The translations under genes and the position numbers were made by a program. A stretch of DNA of 64,000 nucleotides from Berkiella_A sp963976875 (GTDB lineage: Bacteria > Pseudomonadota > Gammaproteobacteria > Berkiellales > Berkiellaceae): assembly GCA_963976875.1 (NCBI GenBank), contig CAXBML010000003.1, positions 124,001 to 188,000 on the forward strand, given 5' to 3'. Positions 36,055 through 45,018 of this stretch are shown here, piece by piece (the stretch's first letter is position 1; each line of letters starts with the position of its first letter). A model generated the notes under the pieces. The model had not been told where the DNA came from. It did not search any database and saw nothing but the letters and a program-made list of their open reading frames with translations.

Positions 36055-36311
36055 TTTCAGGGGTTCGTGTCAGTGCAAAGAAGAGGGTACTAAAGCATAG
36101 ATAAAATAGCATACTTATTTTTATAAATGGGGCTATTAGCAGACAAAAAAAATCCTAAGCAAACACTAATTAGTTAGATTTATACCTGAGCAATAGGCAT
36201 GCAATAATCTGAACTTTCCGCTTTTCCAGTAAAATTTTGTCCTAAAATCAATGAACAGTAGCTTAATGCAGTATATACTTAGATTAAGTTAAATCAATTA
36301 GATATAAAATA
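36055..36311. other. Intergenic region upstream of yqaA
   Basis: AT-rich 257-base spacer. I see no gene, RNA or repeat; it must hold the promoter of the yqaA-nlpD pair. Confidence 0.4.
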
Positions 36312-36896
36312 TTGTTTAGTCATCTTTATACCAAAGTTGTTCAATGGGCCAGCCATAAGCGGGCTCCATATTATTTAGCGGGTGTAAGCTTCGTGGAATC
36401 ATCTGTATTTCCGATTCCACCAGATGTCATGTTGGTACCTATGGTGTTAGGCAAGCCATTGCAAGCTTGGTACTACGCCTTTATATCCACACTGGCCTCT
36501 GTATTAGGGGGGTTATTTGGATATTTGCTGGGTTATTTTGCTTTTGATGCCTTTGGTTCAGCCATTATTGAGTACTTTGGTTATGAAGCGCAATATGCCC
36601 AAGTCGTTGATTGGTTTACTCAATATGGATGGATAGCTGTATTTGCCGCAGCCATAACGCCTATTCCTTATAAAATATTTACGATTGCTGCAGGTGCATT
36701 ACGTATGCCGGTTTTGGGTTTTTTGCTCGCCTCACTCATTGGGCGTGCATTACGTTTTTTCTTGGTTGCGGCTTTAGTCAAAACGGTGGGCAAAAAATTA
36801 GAAGCTAGATTATTTAAATACATCAATCATATAGGTTGGGGCTTACTTATATTTTGTGCAATCGCTTATTTGGGATATTATGTTTATCAAGCTTAG
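36312..36896 (+). CDS. yqaA: DedA-family membrane protein (YqaA-like)
   Basis: Small integral membrane protein of the DedA/VTT superfamily, implicated in lipid flipping and membrane homeostasis. The 194 residues show YYLAGVSFVESSVFPIPPDV, the family E-x-x-x-P-x-P motif. Glycine-rich membrane helices follow (GGLFGYLLGYFAFDAFG), then ITPIPYKIFTIAAGAL and a C-terminal helix. The start is TTG 36312, the only usual start after an in-frame stop at 36285-36287; no ribosome site is visible. It overlaps nlpD by 17 bases. Confidence 0.88.
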   Translation: MFSHLYTKVVQWASHKRAPYYLAGVSFVESSVFPIPPDVMLVPMVLGKPLQAWYYAFISTLASVLGGLFGYLLGYFAFDAFGSAIIEYFGYEAQYAQVVDWFTQYGWIAVFAAAITPIPYKIFTIAAGALRMPVLGFLLASLIGRALRFFLVAALVKTVGKKLEARLFKYINHIGWGLLIFCAIAYLGYYVYQA

Positions 36897-37692
36897 AAAT
36901 ATCGTAATTATCACGGTTTGTTCGATGGGTGTAAGTGGCTGTTTCAATCATCGCCAAGATGCAGCGCCTGTTGTGCAATATGCGGTTAAGCTCTCCGATA
37001 TTCCTGATGTCTATAAAGTGAGAGAAGGCGAAAGTTTATATACGATTGCTTGGCAATATGATTTAGACTTTAGAACGATCGCTGCAAATAATGCGTTAAG
37101 TACGCCTGATCAAATCTACCCTGGCCAAAAATTATATTTACGGGGTAAATCTCCAAAGGCAAAAGCCATATCCGTGCGAGGTAAGCGTCCCCCAAAAGTA
37201 CAGAAACGCAATCAGCCGCCCACCATTGCAGCGGTTACTTCTCGTACTCAGCGTTCCCCAACAACAATTACTAAAAAGTCTCAAAAACCGGTCTACGTAA
37301 AATCAGACACGGCACCACTCGCCCCGAAATCAAAATGGCTTAAGCCAGTCGCAGGCCAGATTATAAATTCGTATTCTGTTAAAGCCAATGATTTTAATAA
37401 AGGTATTGATTTTTCTGGTCGAATGAATGACAAAGTATTAGCAGCGCAAGCAGGTAAAGTTGTTTATAGTGGGACGGGGCTGCGTGGATATGGGAAATTG
37501 ATTATTATCAAGCATAATGAAATGTATTTATCTGCATATGCACACAATAATAAATTATTAGTTTCTGAAGGGGATATTGTCTCTCAAGGCGATCAAATAG
37601 CCAGGATGGGCAATACAGATTCTAACGAAGTTAAACTACACTTCCAAATTCGTAAAAATGGACATCCTGTGGATCCTGCCAAGTATCTTTAG
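36880..37692 (+). CDS. nlpD: Murein hydrolase activator NlpD-type lipoprotein
   Basis: Outer-membrane lipoprotein that activates the septal amidase AmiC. ATG 36880 gives a lipoprotein signal ending in VSGC (lipidation Cys about residue 18). A LysM domain spans about residues 45-90 (YKVREGESLYTIAWQYDLDF). A Lys/Pro/Thr-rich linker leads to a C-terminal LytM/M23 domain (about 160-270) with KGIDFSGR, GYGKLIIIKHN, YLSAYAHNNK and LHFQIRKNG. The metal-site His before GID is replaced by Asn, as in non-catalytic NlpD. rpoS follows, the conserved order. Confidence 0.93.
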   Translation: MFIKLRNIVIITVCSMGVSGCFNHRQDAAPVVQYAVKLSDIPDVYKVREGESLYTIAWQYDLDFRTIAANNALSTPDQIYPGQKLYLRGKSPKAKAISVRGKRPPKVQKRNQPPTIAAVTSRTQRSPTTITKKSQKPVYVKSDTAPLAPKSKWLKPVAGQIINSYSVKANDFNKGIDFSGRMNDKVLAAQAGKVVYSGTGLRGYGKLIIIKHNEMYLSAYAHNNKLLVSEGDIVSQGDQIARMGNTDSNEVKLHFQIRKNGHPVDPAKYL

Positions 37693-37785
37693 CTATACCC
37701 ATAAACAATAATAAAAAACAGCTGAACTTTAGTCTCATAAATGCACTCAAAGAGGGTGAAACGTTTAGAAATTAAGGTGAATGCT

Positions 37786-38652
37786 ATGGTGTTACGTACA
37801 CAGCAATCTAATAATGACAGTATAAATTTATACATGCAAAAAATAAAAAATTTTCCTTTATTAACACAAAATCAGGAAGTCGAGCTTTCTGAATTAATCC
37901 AGCATGGCGATCCAGAAGCAAAAAAGCGAGCTAAAAAAGAGTTAATCACAGCAAATTTAAGGTTGGTTGTGAGTATTGCAGCAAAATACAAAGGACGAGG
38001 GCTGGGGTATGGTGATTTAATTGAGGAAGGCAATTTAGGACTGATGCATGCTTGCGAAAAGTTTGATTCAGCAATGGGGACTCGGTTTGCTACTTATGCT
38101 TCATGGTGGATTAGGCAAAATATTGAACGAGCCTTAATGAATCAAGCACGAACGATTCGGTTACCTGTCCACTTTATTAAGAAGTTTTCTAAATATTTAC
38201 GCTTGAAGAATAAAATGCATTTTCACGAGAATCAGAACCCAACGATTGCGGAATTAGCGAATATGTTGGATGTGAAAGAAGAGCTTATCCAAAAATTTAT
38301 TTTTTGTGAGCAGCAGAATATCTCCCTAGATAATGCCGCAGGTAATGAAGCCTATCCATTATATGAAACATTAGAAGATGAGCACGCACTAAATCCTATC
38401 GAGGATGTGCAAATTAAAGACACCCATACCTTAATTGAGCAGTGGCTTTGTAAATTGGAACCACAGGAATTATCTGTTATTGAGAAACGTTTTGGCTTTC
38501 ATGGGTATGAAGCACAATCATTAGAAAAAATTGGTTTGGCATTAGAGCTCACTAGGGAAAGAGTCAGGCAAATTCAAAATAAAGCCTTAAAAAAACTGTA
38601 CTATAAAGGCATAGAGAGTGATATCTCTTTAGATATTTTTAACCGCCACTAG
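37786..38652 (+). CDS. rpoS: RNA polymerase sigma factor RpoS (short form)
   Basis: Group 2 sigma factor for the stationary phase and general stress; in Legionella and Coxiella it governs developmental forms. ATG 37786 with AAGGTG upstream is preferred; ATG 37741 lacks a ribosome site and would add 15 residues. Region 1.2 (SINLYMQKIKNFPLLTQNQE), region 2 (YGDLIEEGNLGLMHACEKFD; FATYASWWIRQNIERALMNQ; ARTIRLPVHFIKK) and region 4 (LTRERVRQIQNKALKKL) are clear. RALMNQARTIRLP is RpoS-like rather than RpoD- or RpoH-like. At 288 residues it lacks region 1.1. Confidence 0.92.
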   Translation: MVLRTQQSNNDSINLYMQKIKNFPLLTQNQEVELSELIQHGDPEAKKRAKKELITANLRLVVSIAAKYKGRGLGYGDLIEEGNLGLMHACEKFDSAMGTRFATYASWWIRQNIERALMNQARTIRLPVHFIKKFSKYLRLKNKMHFHENQNPTIAELANMLDVKEELIQKFIFCEQQNISLDNAAGNEAYPLYETLEDEHALNPIEDVQIKDTHTLIEQWLCKLEPQELSVIEKRFGFHGYEAQSLEKIGLALELTRERVRQIQNKALKKLYYKGIESDISLDIFNRH

Positions 38653-38665
38653 AGAACAGCCATGC

Positions 38666-38691
38666 TGCCTGTGAGTTATTCGCCACAGGCA
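38666..38691 (+). terminator. Hairpin after rpoS
   Basis: TGCCTGTG (38666-38673) pairs with CACAGGCA (38684-38691), loop of 10 bases, 14 bases after the rpoS stop. No T run follows, so it is only a candidate terminator. Confidence 0.4.
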
Positions 38692-38823
38692 TTCAGCCGC
38701 ATCAAATCCACTTGCGATATCCCTATAGCATTGTTATTATCACGTCCCGTTTGACAGGTTGCCTAAATTGACTTGAATATGAGAGTATATTCAACATTAT
38801 CCAACTAAATATTAGGCTTATAA

Positions 38824-39294
38824 ATGTTTGATAGAACCAAAAGTCTTCAGGGGCAATATGCTCCTCATAATGCTTGTTTTGGCTGTGGTCCTGCTAATGA
38901 TAAAGGATTACAAATTCAAAGTTTTGTCGACAACGATATTGTGGTTGCACAGTGGCTACCAGAAGTACATCACGAAGCATTTCCAGGGATGCTAAATGGT
39001 GGGATTATTGGTGCTTTATTAGATTGTCATTCAAATTGGAGTGCCGCATATCATTTAATGCTTTCGCAGAATCTGGATAAGCCACCTTGTACCGTAACGG
39101 CCTATTTTAATGTGAGTTTAAAAAGGCCAACATCCAGTCAGAGTCAAGTTTCGTTAACAGCGAAGATTGCAGAAATTAAAGGCGATCAAGTTATCGTCAA
39201 TGCCAGTTTATCTTCTGGGGGAAAAGTTTGTGCAACGTGTGTCGGTAAATTTGTTGCTGTAAAAGAGGGGCATCCTGCTTTCCATCGTTGGTAA
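38824..39294 (+). CDS. PaaI-type hot-dog thioesterase family protein
   Basis: Acyl-CoA thioesterase-like hot-dog protein of 156 residues. NACFGCGPANDKGLQIQSFV is the common N-terminal pattern. HEAFPGMLNGGIIGALLDCH contains the helix with the catalytic Asn/Asp region, and TVTAYFNVSLKRPTSSQS forms the following strand. ACFGCGPAN suggests the subgroup with a conserved Cys pair. Substrate unknown. It stops one base before the next frame, so it may be cotranscribed with the DUF2608 gene. Confidence 0.85.
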   Translation: MFDRTKSLQGQYAPHNACFGCGPANDKGLQIQSFVDNDIVVAQWLPEVHHEAFPGMLNGGIIGALLDCHSNWSAAYHLMLSQNLDKPPCTVTAYFNVSLKRPTSSQSQVSLTAKIAEIKGDQVIVNASLSSGGKVCATCVGKFVAVKEGHPAFHRW

Positions 39295-39349
39295 AATGAT
39301 TAATTCACCCCATTGTCATCAATGTATTTGTAGTTTGAAGGATAAGTTC

Positions 39350-40570
39350 ATGTTAAGTTTTAATGCCAGAAATACACATCTTAAGAAAATCGCATCATCT
39401 GAAAACAGCCTTATACTGGAAACAGATCAGTTTGCCGATGGACTGCAATTTTTTAGCGATTCTAAGAGTGTTTTAGGATTAATGGATCTTGATAATACTG
39501 TCTTGAGTTATAGACATACCCTGGGAACCGACCACTGGTTTGATTTTGACTTTAGAGAGTTTATGGAGGCAGGCGCTTCTGGGACAGATGCATTGAAGCA
39601 AGTTTTACCTTTCTATCTTGAAGTGGTGCCTAAAATTCATCCAGATGATGTTTATGCTGTAGAGCCAGAAACACCTCAGCATATTATAGATTTACATAAG
39701 CAAGGATTCAACGTACTGGCTTTAACCAGTAGGGGGGAATATTTGCAAAATGAGACAATGGAACAGTTGGCACGTTTTGACATTAACTTTAACCAAGGGC
39801 ATTTTCAAAATCGGCAACAACGCTTCCCATTTGGTGATGAAAGTGTTTTGTATAATGGCGTTATTTTAGCTGGTGGTAAAGATAAGGGGGATTGCTTACT
39901 AGCGTGCCTAGATGAGAAATCCCTACCTGAAACAGTTGTTATGTATGATGACAAATTATCTAACCTACAAAAAGTTCAGCGTGCCATTGAAAAGCTCAAT
40001 GCCAAAAAATTAGAAAATGACTCAAGCTTCAAGCCAATTAATTTTATTGGAATCAGATATAGCCGTTTAGATCATAAAATTCAAAATGTAGATGACAAAA
40101 TTGTTGCTTTGCAAAAGAAATATTTTAGCCGAGTGTTGTCTGATTCAGATGCAGGCGCTATCATAAAAGCGCAGGCCAAAAAAGACAGATCAATTCATGT
40201 TAAGTTAGAATATGATGAAATCGTAGGGTGCTTAAACTTATACTCTCATAAGGCTTCATTAACCAGTCTGTTGCAAGATATCATCCCTGGTTTGGAAGAG
40301 CATAGAATTATGGGGAAAGTGATTGATATCCATGGAAAGAAAAAACAAAGTTTTGGCTATGAATTTACAGGCGGTGATGCAGAAAAAACTTTTGAAATAC
40401 TAGCACAGCATGGTTTGATTGAGCATGACGATTATCAAACGATATCACCATTATTAAAACCTAAACCTTCGGTGGTTAATCACTATAACCTCCGCAAAAA
40501 TAGGGCGGTTGGTTATGATCAGAGCACTGGAAAATCCATCACCGCCGCAAAATCGCTAACCCTTCGTTAA
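39350..40570 (+). CDS. DUF2608 HAD-superfamily protein
   Basis: Member of a HAD-like phosphatase family found mainly in Legionella, Coxiella and relatives. ATG 39350 follows GAAGGATAAG; an upstream ATG (39296) lacks a site. The 406 residues contain the HAD nucleophile motif LGLMDLDNTVL (DxDxT/V) near residue 40, motif II-like NVLALTSRGE, and VVMYDDKLSNLQKVQ as the C-terminal acidic motif. The last 120 residues are an added domain. Signal peptides occur in some homologues but not here. The substrate is unknown. Confidence 0.8.
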   Translation: MLSFNARNTHLKKIASSENSLILETDQFADGLQFFSDSKSVLGLMDLDNTVLSYRHTLGTDHWFDFDFREFMEAGASGTDALKQVLPFYLEVVPKIHPDDVYAVEPETPQHIIDLHKQGFNVLALTSRGEYLQNETMEQLARFDINFNQGHFQNRQQRFPFGDESVLYNGVILAGGKDKGDCLLACLDEKSLPETVVMYDDKLSNLQKVQRAIEKLNAKKLENDSSFKPINFIGIRYSRLDHKIQNVDDKIVALQKKYFSRVLSDSDAGAIIKAQAKKDRSIHVKLEYDEIVGCLNLYSHKASLTSLLQDIIPGLEEHRIMGKVIDIHGKKKQSFGYEFTGGDAEKTFEILAQHGLIEHDDYQTISPLLKPKPSVVNHYNLRKNRAVGYDQSTGKSITAAKSLTLR

Positions 40571-40759
40571 ATCATAATTTTTGATGAAATGCGAGTGTTA
40601 TCCTATTCATTCGCATTTCCCTTTCTTGAGCTGATAATTTTGCCAGATTAGCAAAAATTTTTTTGATTTTTTCACCTTTACTTAAAACTAAAAACTTTGA
40701 ACTAAATCAGCTTTGCTTAGTCCTACCATTATGGTTGTTATAAAGACTAAGTATTGTAT

Positions 40760-43102
40760 ATGCCTGTTTCAGATGTAGATATTGTAGAGTATATAAATAA
40801 GAATATTGGCCCTGTCGGTAAAGAAAGCTGGCTCATCAATGCGGAAAGATATGGTGCACGTGTAGTCACACCCTCTATTGCTGATCATGATGCTGCACTA
40901 GCTTATGCTGAGCATGTGAAGAATAGCTTGGGTGGTAATGGAAATGTGCAAGTTATTCAATCACCATTTACACGTCAATATAGAGTTTTTGTAGACCGGT
41001 CATTCATGCAAGAACTTATTGAGCGCGAATCTCTGCTAAAAGAACAACAGCAAGTATTTGAAAATGCTGTTCGACAGGCAACCAGCTTTCGAGATTTGGC
41101 ACTTGTTATTGAAGGCTTTAAAGGTGAAATTATCGATTTAGATGGCAGGCCAATAGATAATAAACCACTTTTAGGCCAAACTATTTCTAAATTAGAGCAT
41201 GATGTGAGTCTGGTGTCTAGCGCAGCAGAGGAGCCAGAACTCTGGTTGACTAGTATGATCCCCCCAAGTTATGGCATTCAGAAGAAGCTAATTGAATTAT
41301 GCCGAGTGAAAAATTTTGAAAATAAAATTAAAGATGCGGCTAAACCTAGTGAGCTTTATACCATTATATCGACCTATAACGGAGATATAAAATCTTCAAA
41401 TGGTGTTGTTCTTGACAAATTCGCCATAGTGAATGGTATCCAGAAGGTCCTTAACGATAAGGATTCTGTGAAAAACATCAGTGAAAATGAGAATGCATTT
41501 CCTTTTTCTGCTTATGGGATCTCACGATCAAATGGCATCAAAGACAAAGTCATTGCTTTGGCAAAACAACAGCATGCAATAAATCTTCAAGCACTAGCTC
41601 AAGCCCAAGCCCAACAACGGCCGTTACCGCCATTACCGAGTTTACCAGAACAAGCTAATTCTGCTTTCAGTCCGCCTGCGAAAAAAGGGCTACTGGATGT
41701 GAGTGAGCGCGACTGGCAAAAGGCTGAACAATTCTTTACAAGGTACCCTAATCAAACAAAATTTGGTAGAAAAGACCCTAGGAATGGTATAGAGCATTCG
41801 TTTATCAATGTTAATGGTACGATTTATGCGAAAAAGACTGGAGAGGCGGTTGGTGAGGGTAACTTCGGAAAAGTTAAAATTGTTCAAAATCGAGCCGGTG
41901 AAAACTTTGCAGTGAAAGTTGAAGGTCGTAGTGTCCGCGGGCAAAATGATCCCGAAACTAAAATATTAACTATTTTGGGAGAGTTACAAGGCGAAGCGGA
42001 CAGAGCGTATGGGAAAAATTTTAAAGGTCGATACGCTAGTAACAAACTGTATACGGTGATGAAGTTGCAGGAAGGACATGAACTGCATGATGAGCTTTAC
42101 TTTGATAAAGATATGAATCAGCGTAAAAATACGCTTTCGCCTCAACAACGTTTAATGGCTGCCATTAAGTCTGCTGAAGCTATTGACCATTTACATCAAC
42201 ATAGAATTATTCATGCGGACATTAAGCCGCAAAATTTCATGGCAAATGTCAAAGGTGACATGATTACCGTTGGTGCTATAGATTTTGGTTTCTCTATGAT
42301 TTTGGAAGAAGGGCGTTCAGAAGTGAATGACAAAGCTAAAGGATCCCCAATATATATTGCACCTGAAATAGCAAGGTTTGATGATAATTGGAATTGTACA
42401 TATGCGGGCGATCCAGCAAAATATTCATTTGCATCAGATGTTTATGCGCTTGGCATGATGTTTAAAGAAGACTTCCAGTTAGATTTAGGGAATGAATTTT
42501 ATGAAAAGCTTTTAAATGAAAGTCCATCTGAAAGACCCGATATGTCACAATTGTTAAGTAAACTTTGCGCTAAGCTTGAAGAGCAGCCAAATTTAAGTGC
42601 TCAAGCTAAAGAAACGATCTATGAACACAAAAAACCTGCTTTAGACATCATTTTATCAAAAGGTTTACAGGAATTAAATGATCAATATGAGGGGAAAAGT
42701 AAGTCTAGAGCAAATTCTAATGTTGGAAAATGGGCTTCAAATATGCATAAAAAAGCGGGAAAATCTTTATTTGGTAAAGGCAAAAAACGAGAAGACCAAC
42801 TCGCAAAAATTAATGATGCAATACAAACTTTAAATAAAAGTGAGTTGAAGGATCTGAGTGATAAAGATAAGGCGGAATTTTTATATGCTGTTCTTACAGA
42901 TATTGAGGAGCAGATAGGGGCAGAGCATAACACCCATCGTTCCGGTATGGCTGAGATGGTTGGTGATTATAAACAAGCGCTTGCAGCGCAATTTAAAGAT
43001 AACCTTGATATTTCACCAGCTAATATTTTGGAAAAACTACAGCTATTAGAAGCTCAGGTTGAAGGTGTGAAATCTGAACGCTCATCTGGCTTAACAAGAT
43101 GA
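40760..43102 (+). CDS. Serine/threonine protein kinase, effector candidate
   Basis: A 780-residue protein with a complete eukaryotic-type kinase domain at about residues 360-600. It has the glycine loop GEGNFGKVKIV, the lysine in FAVKVEG, the catalytic HADIKPQNFM, AIDFGFS in place of DFG-x-x, and GSPIYIAPEIARF. The N-terminal third holds two similar modules of about 75 residues (FRDLALVIEGFKGEIIDLDG to YGIQKKLIEL; SELYTIISTYNGDIKSSNGV to NGIKDKVIAL). A Pro/Gln-rich linker follows (QAQAQQRPLPPLPSLPEQA). A basic helical C-terminus follows the kinase. No transmembrane segment, unlike bacterial PknB kinases. A translocated host-directed kinase is a sensible inference. Confidence 0.88.
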   Translation: MPVSDVDIVEYINKNIGPVGKESWLINAERYGARVVTPSIADHDAALAYAEHVKNSLGGNGNVQVIQSPFTRQYRVFVDRSFMQELIERESLLKEQQQVFENAVRQATSFRDLALVIEGFKGEIIDLDGRPIDNKPLLGQTISKLEHDVSLVSSAAEEPELWLTSMIPPSYGIQKKLIELCRVKNFENKIKDAAKPSELYTIISTYNGDIKSSNGVVLDKFAIVNGIQKVLNDKDSVKNISENENAFPFSAYGISRSNGIKDKVIALAKQQHAINLQALAQAQAQQRPLPPLPSLPEQANSAFSPPAKKGLLDVSERDWQKAEQFFTRYPNQTKFGRKDPRNGIEHSFINVNGTIYAKKTGEAVGEGNFGKVKIVQNRAGENFAVKVEGRSVRGQNDPETKILTILGELQGEADRAYGKNFKGRYASNKLYTVMKLQEGHELHDELYFDKDMNQRKNTLSPQQRLMAAIKSAEAIDHLHQHRIIHADIKPQNFMANVKGDMITVGAIDFGFSMILEEGRSEVNDKAKGSPIYIAPEIARFDDNWNCTYAGDPAKYSFASDVYALGMMFKEDFQLDLGNEFYEKLLNESPSERPDMSQLLSKLCAKLEEQPNLSAQAKETIYEHKKPALDIILSKGLQELNDQYEGKSKSRANSNVGKWASNMHKKAGKSLFGKGKKREDQLAKINDAIQTLNKSELKDLSDKDKAEFLYAVLTDIEEQIGAEHNTHRSGMAEMVGDYKQALAAQFKDNLDISPANILEKLQLLEAQVEGVKSERSSGLTR

Positions 43103-43149
43103 CCTACATATAAAATCTACTAAAATGGTGGTAGTTTTCACATATGCGT

Positions 43150-43512
43150 TTATGGGGTACGTGGCTTATGCTCTAGTAGTAATATGCCTAAAAATAATAT
43201 TTTTATGTATGGCAGAAAAAGTCCAATGATATACAGAGGGTGACATTCTATATACGCCAATCTTTTATGCGTGATATTTAATAGAACCAAAATTGCATGC
43301 AGGTTGGTAATAACGGTTAAAGAATTAAAACTAATAGCCGGCAGGGTTGTTTGAAAAGAATATGGGTCTGTATTGCTTGCAATTAAAAATTGTACCAACA
43401 ATAAGGCAAGAGAAATTAAGCTCAGCACCATGAGCGAAATGAGAAAAGATACTCTGTCTAATGCACCTTCTTTAGAATACAATAACTGTGAAATATAGCG
43501 TGCTCGAGACAT
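43150..43512 (-). CDS. Small hypothetical membrane protein
   Basis: Unrecognised 120-residue protein with about three hydrophobic segments (residues about 20-45, 55-80 and 92-113) and a short basic N-terminus. AAGGT lies before the ATG. It is convergent with the kinase gene. DUF805-like small membrane proteins are of similar size, but I cannot support that assignment. Confidence 0.55.
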   Translation of the reverse strand: MSRARYISQLLYSKEGALDRVSFLISLMVLSLISLALLLVQFLIASNTDPYSFQTTLPAISFNSLTVITNLHAILVLLNITHKRLAYIECHPLYIIGLFLPYIKILFLGILLLEHKPRTP

Positions 43513-43539
43513 TCTTTTACCTTATAAACTGTATCGTGA

Positions 43540-43618
43540 ATATTGGATAAAATTATACTACACGATAAAAAAAATGTGTCTCCGGCCATGCTATAAAACC
43601 ACACATTTTATCCAATAT
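43540..43618. repeat. Perfect 14-bp inverted repeat in a divergent spacer
   Basis: ATATTGGATAAAAT (43540-43553) is repeated inverted at 43605-43618, with a nested AAATGTGT/ACACATTT pair that would compete for pairing. It lies between the divergent small membrane protein and OTU-like genes, so it may be an operator or a structured leader. Confidence 0.5.
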
Positions 43619-43735
43619 GTGGGTCATATATCCTAATACGTGTAGCCTCACATACATACAATGAAACTTTTTGCTTTTTATTCTGTCCAACTACTAAATA
43701 ATTATTTAAGTAATGATAGCGAATAGGAATAACTC

Positions 43736-44998
43736 ATGATTATGCAATCTCTGGCAACATCTAATGGAAACAACTGTTTATTTCATTGTTTTACGCATGT
43801 ACTGTTTAACTTGCCAGAAGGGCAATATAATCAGGTAAAACAAACGCAAGGCTACAATAAATTACTGGAAAATTTTAAAGGTTATTATGGGTTGGCTACA
43901 GTGCCTACTGAAGAAGAGATTAGGGAGCTCAACAATACTTTTTCAGATCCTTTGGAACGAGAGGCTGTTTGGGGGCCTGTACTTAGACAAATGTTGCGAA
44001 ATGAATTTTCAGATGTTGGCATTACAGAAGTTAGTTTAATTGCAGATGAGGATTTTGCAAAGCTTTTAGAACTATTTGAATTTAACATAACGGTTGAGCA
44101 TCCATATGATGAGTTGGCGCCACCCATAAAACATGAGGCTGTAGAGACACCTATTTTTACGCTTGAGGTTAGTCATATTCGTGAAGGGGGAGGTCATTAT
44201 AATTTTGCTTACCCGAATGATGATGACAATACTAAAGCTGGGGCACATAATGCCAAAGTTGTCATCAATCATGATACACACCAAGCAGATTTCAGTCATA
44301 CCCAATTTGCAGAGTTTAACGACATTGTAGGAGCCGATGAACGTAGTACTTATGTCAAAGATATTGTGCGAGAAAAATTATTGCCTCCCTCTCCTCTAGG
44401 GTTTGTACCGCTTGTAAGGGAGGAGGATGAATTGTCTGCTGAAGTAGATGACGTTATTGAACTTAAAGCTCGTCACAGCCAAGAGAACGACAAAGACATA
44501 CCTGAAATTGAGATGGAAAATGGATTCCCTAAAGCATTTATGGATATGTTACCTGACCTATTCCCTAAAGACGCTTGGGACCTGAACATAGAAGACGGAA
44601 GTATTGAGATAGATGATAAATTTGATGACGATAGATACATCACAATAGAGAAAGAAGACTATGGTGTTAGCTTCTCTGGTCCAACCAGTAACTTTGACGA
44701 TATTATACGTGCGGCAAAAGCCTATGATACAGCTTTAGGGGACGATGCGGGGATAGAGTATGAGTTAGAGGCTGGGAATAAAGAGCAGGCGATTGAATTT
44801 TTACAAAAAATGAAAGCCGCAGGTATGAATTTTGACTCTGTTACCAGTATGATCATAGATGGAGAAAGCTATGACGAAGCAGAAACCCAAACGTTCATTG
44901 CCGAAGCCCTTGGGCTTGATTTACTCGATGCGGCCCCTGAAGCATTAGGTGCAGATGAAGGCGCGGATAGGAGAAACCGTCGAGGCTTTAATAAGTAA
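43736..44998 (+). CDS. OTU-like cysteine protease, deubiquitinase candidate
   Basis: A 420-residue protein whose first 165 residues match the layout of OTU-family deubiquitinases. SNGNNCLFHCFTHVLF resembles the DGNCLFRA active-site motif, with Cys 14 as nucleophile, and EGGGHYNFAYPN matches the terminal GHY-N motif with His 154. Helices between them (residues about 75-115) fit the family. The Asp of the classical motif is Gly or Asn here. The remaining 250 residues are acidic, with a C-terminal region (DIIRAAKAYDTALGDDAGIE and following) of unknown fold. AGGA lies 7 bases before the ATG. Legionella exports several OTU enzymes, so an effector role is plausible. Confidence 0.75.
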   Translation: MIMQSLATSNGNNCLFHCFTHVLFNLPEGQYNQVKQTQGYNKLLENFKGYYGLATVPTEEEIRELNNTFSDPLEREAVWGPVLRQMLRNEFSDVGITEVSLIADEDFAKLLELFEFNITVEHPYDELAPPIKHEAVETPIFTLEVSHIREGGGHYNFAYPNDDDNTKAGAHNAKVVINHDTHQADFSHTQFAEFNDIVGADERSTYVKDIVREKLLPPSPLGFVPLVREEDELSAEVDDVIELKARHSQENDKDIPEIEMENGFPKAFMDMLPDLFPKDAWDLNIEDGSIEIDDKFDDDRYITIEKEDYGVSFSGPTSNFDDIIRAAKAYDTALGDDAGIEYELEAGNKEQAIEFLQKMKAAGMNFDSVTSMIIDGESYDEAETQTFIAEALGLDLLDAAPEALGADEGADRRNRRGFNK

Positions 44999-45018
44999 TT
45001 TAAGGTGAGGGTGAGTTG

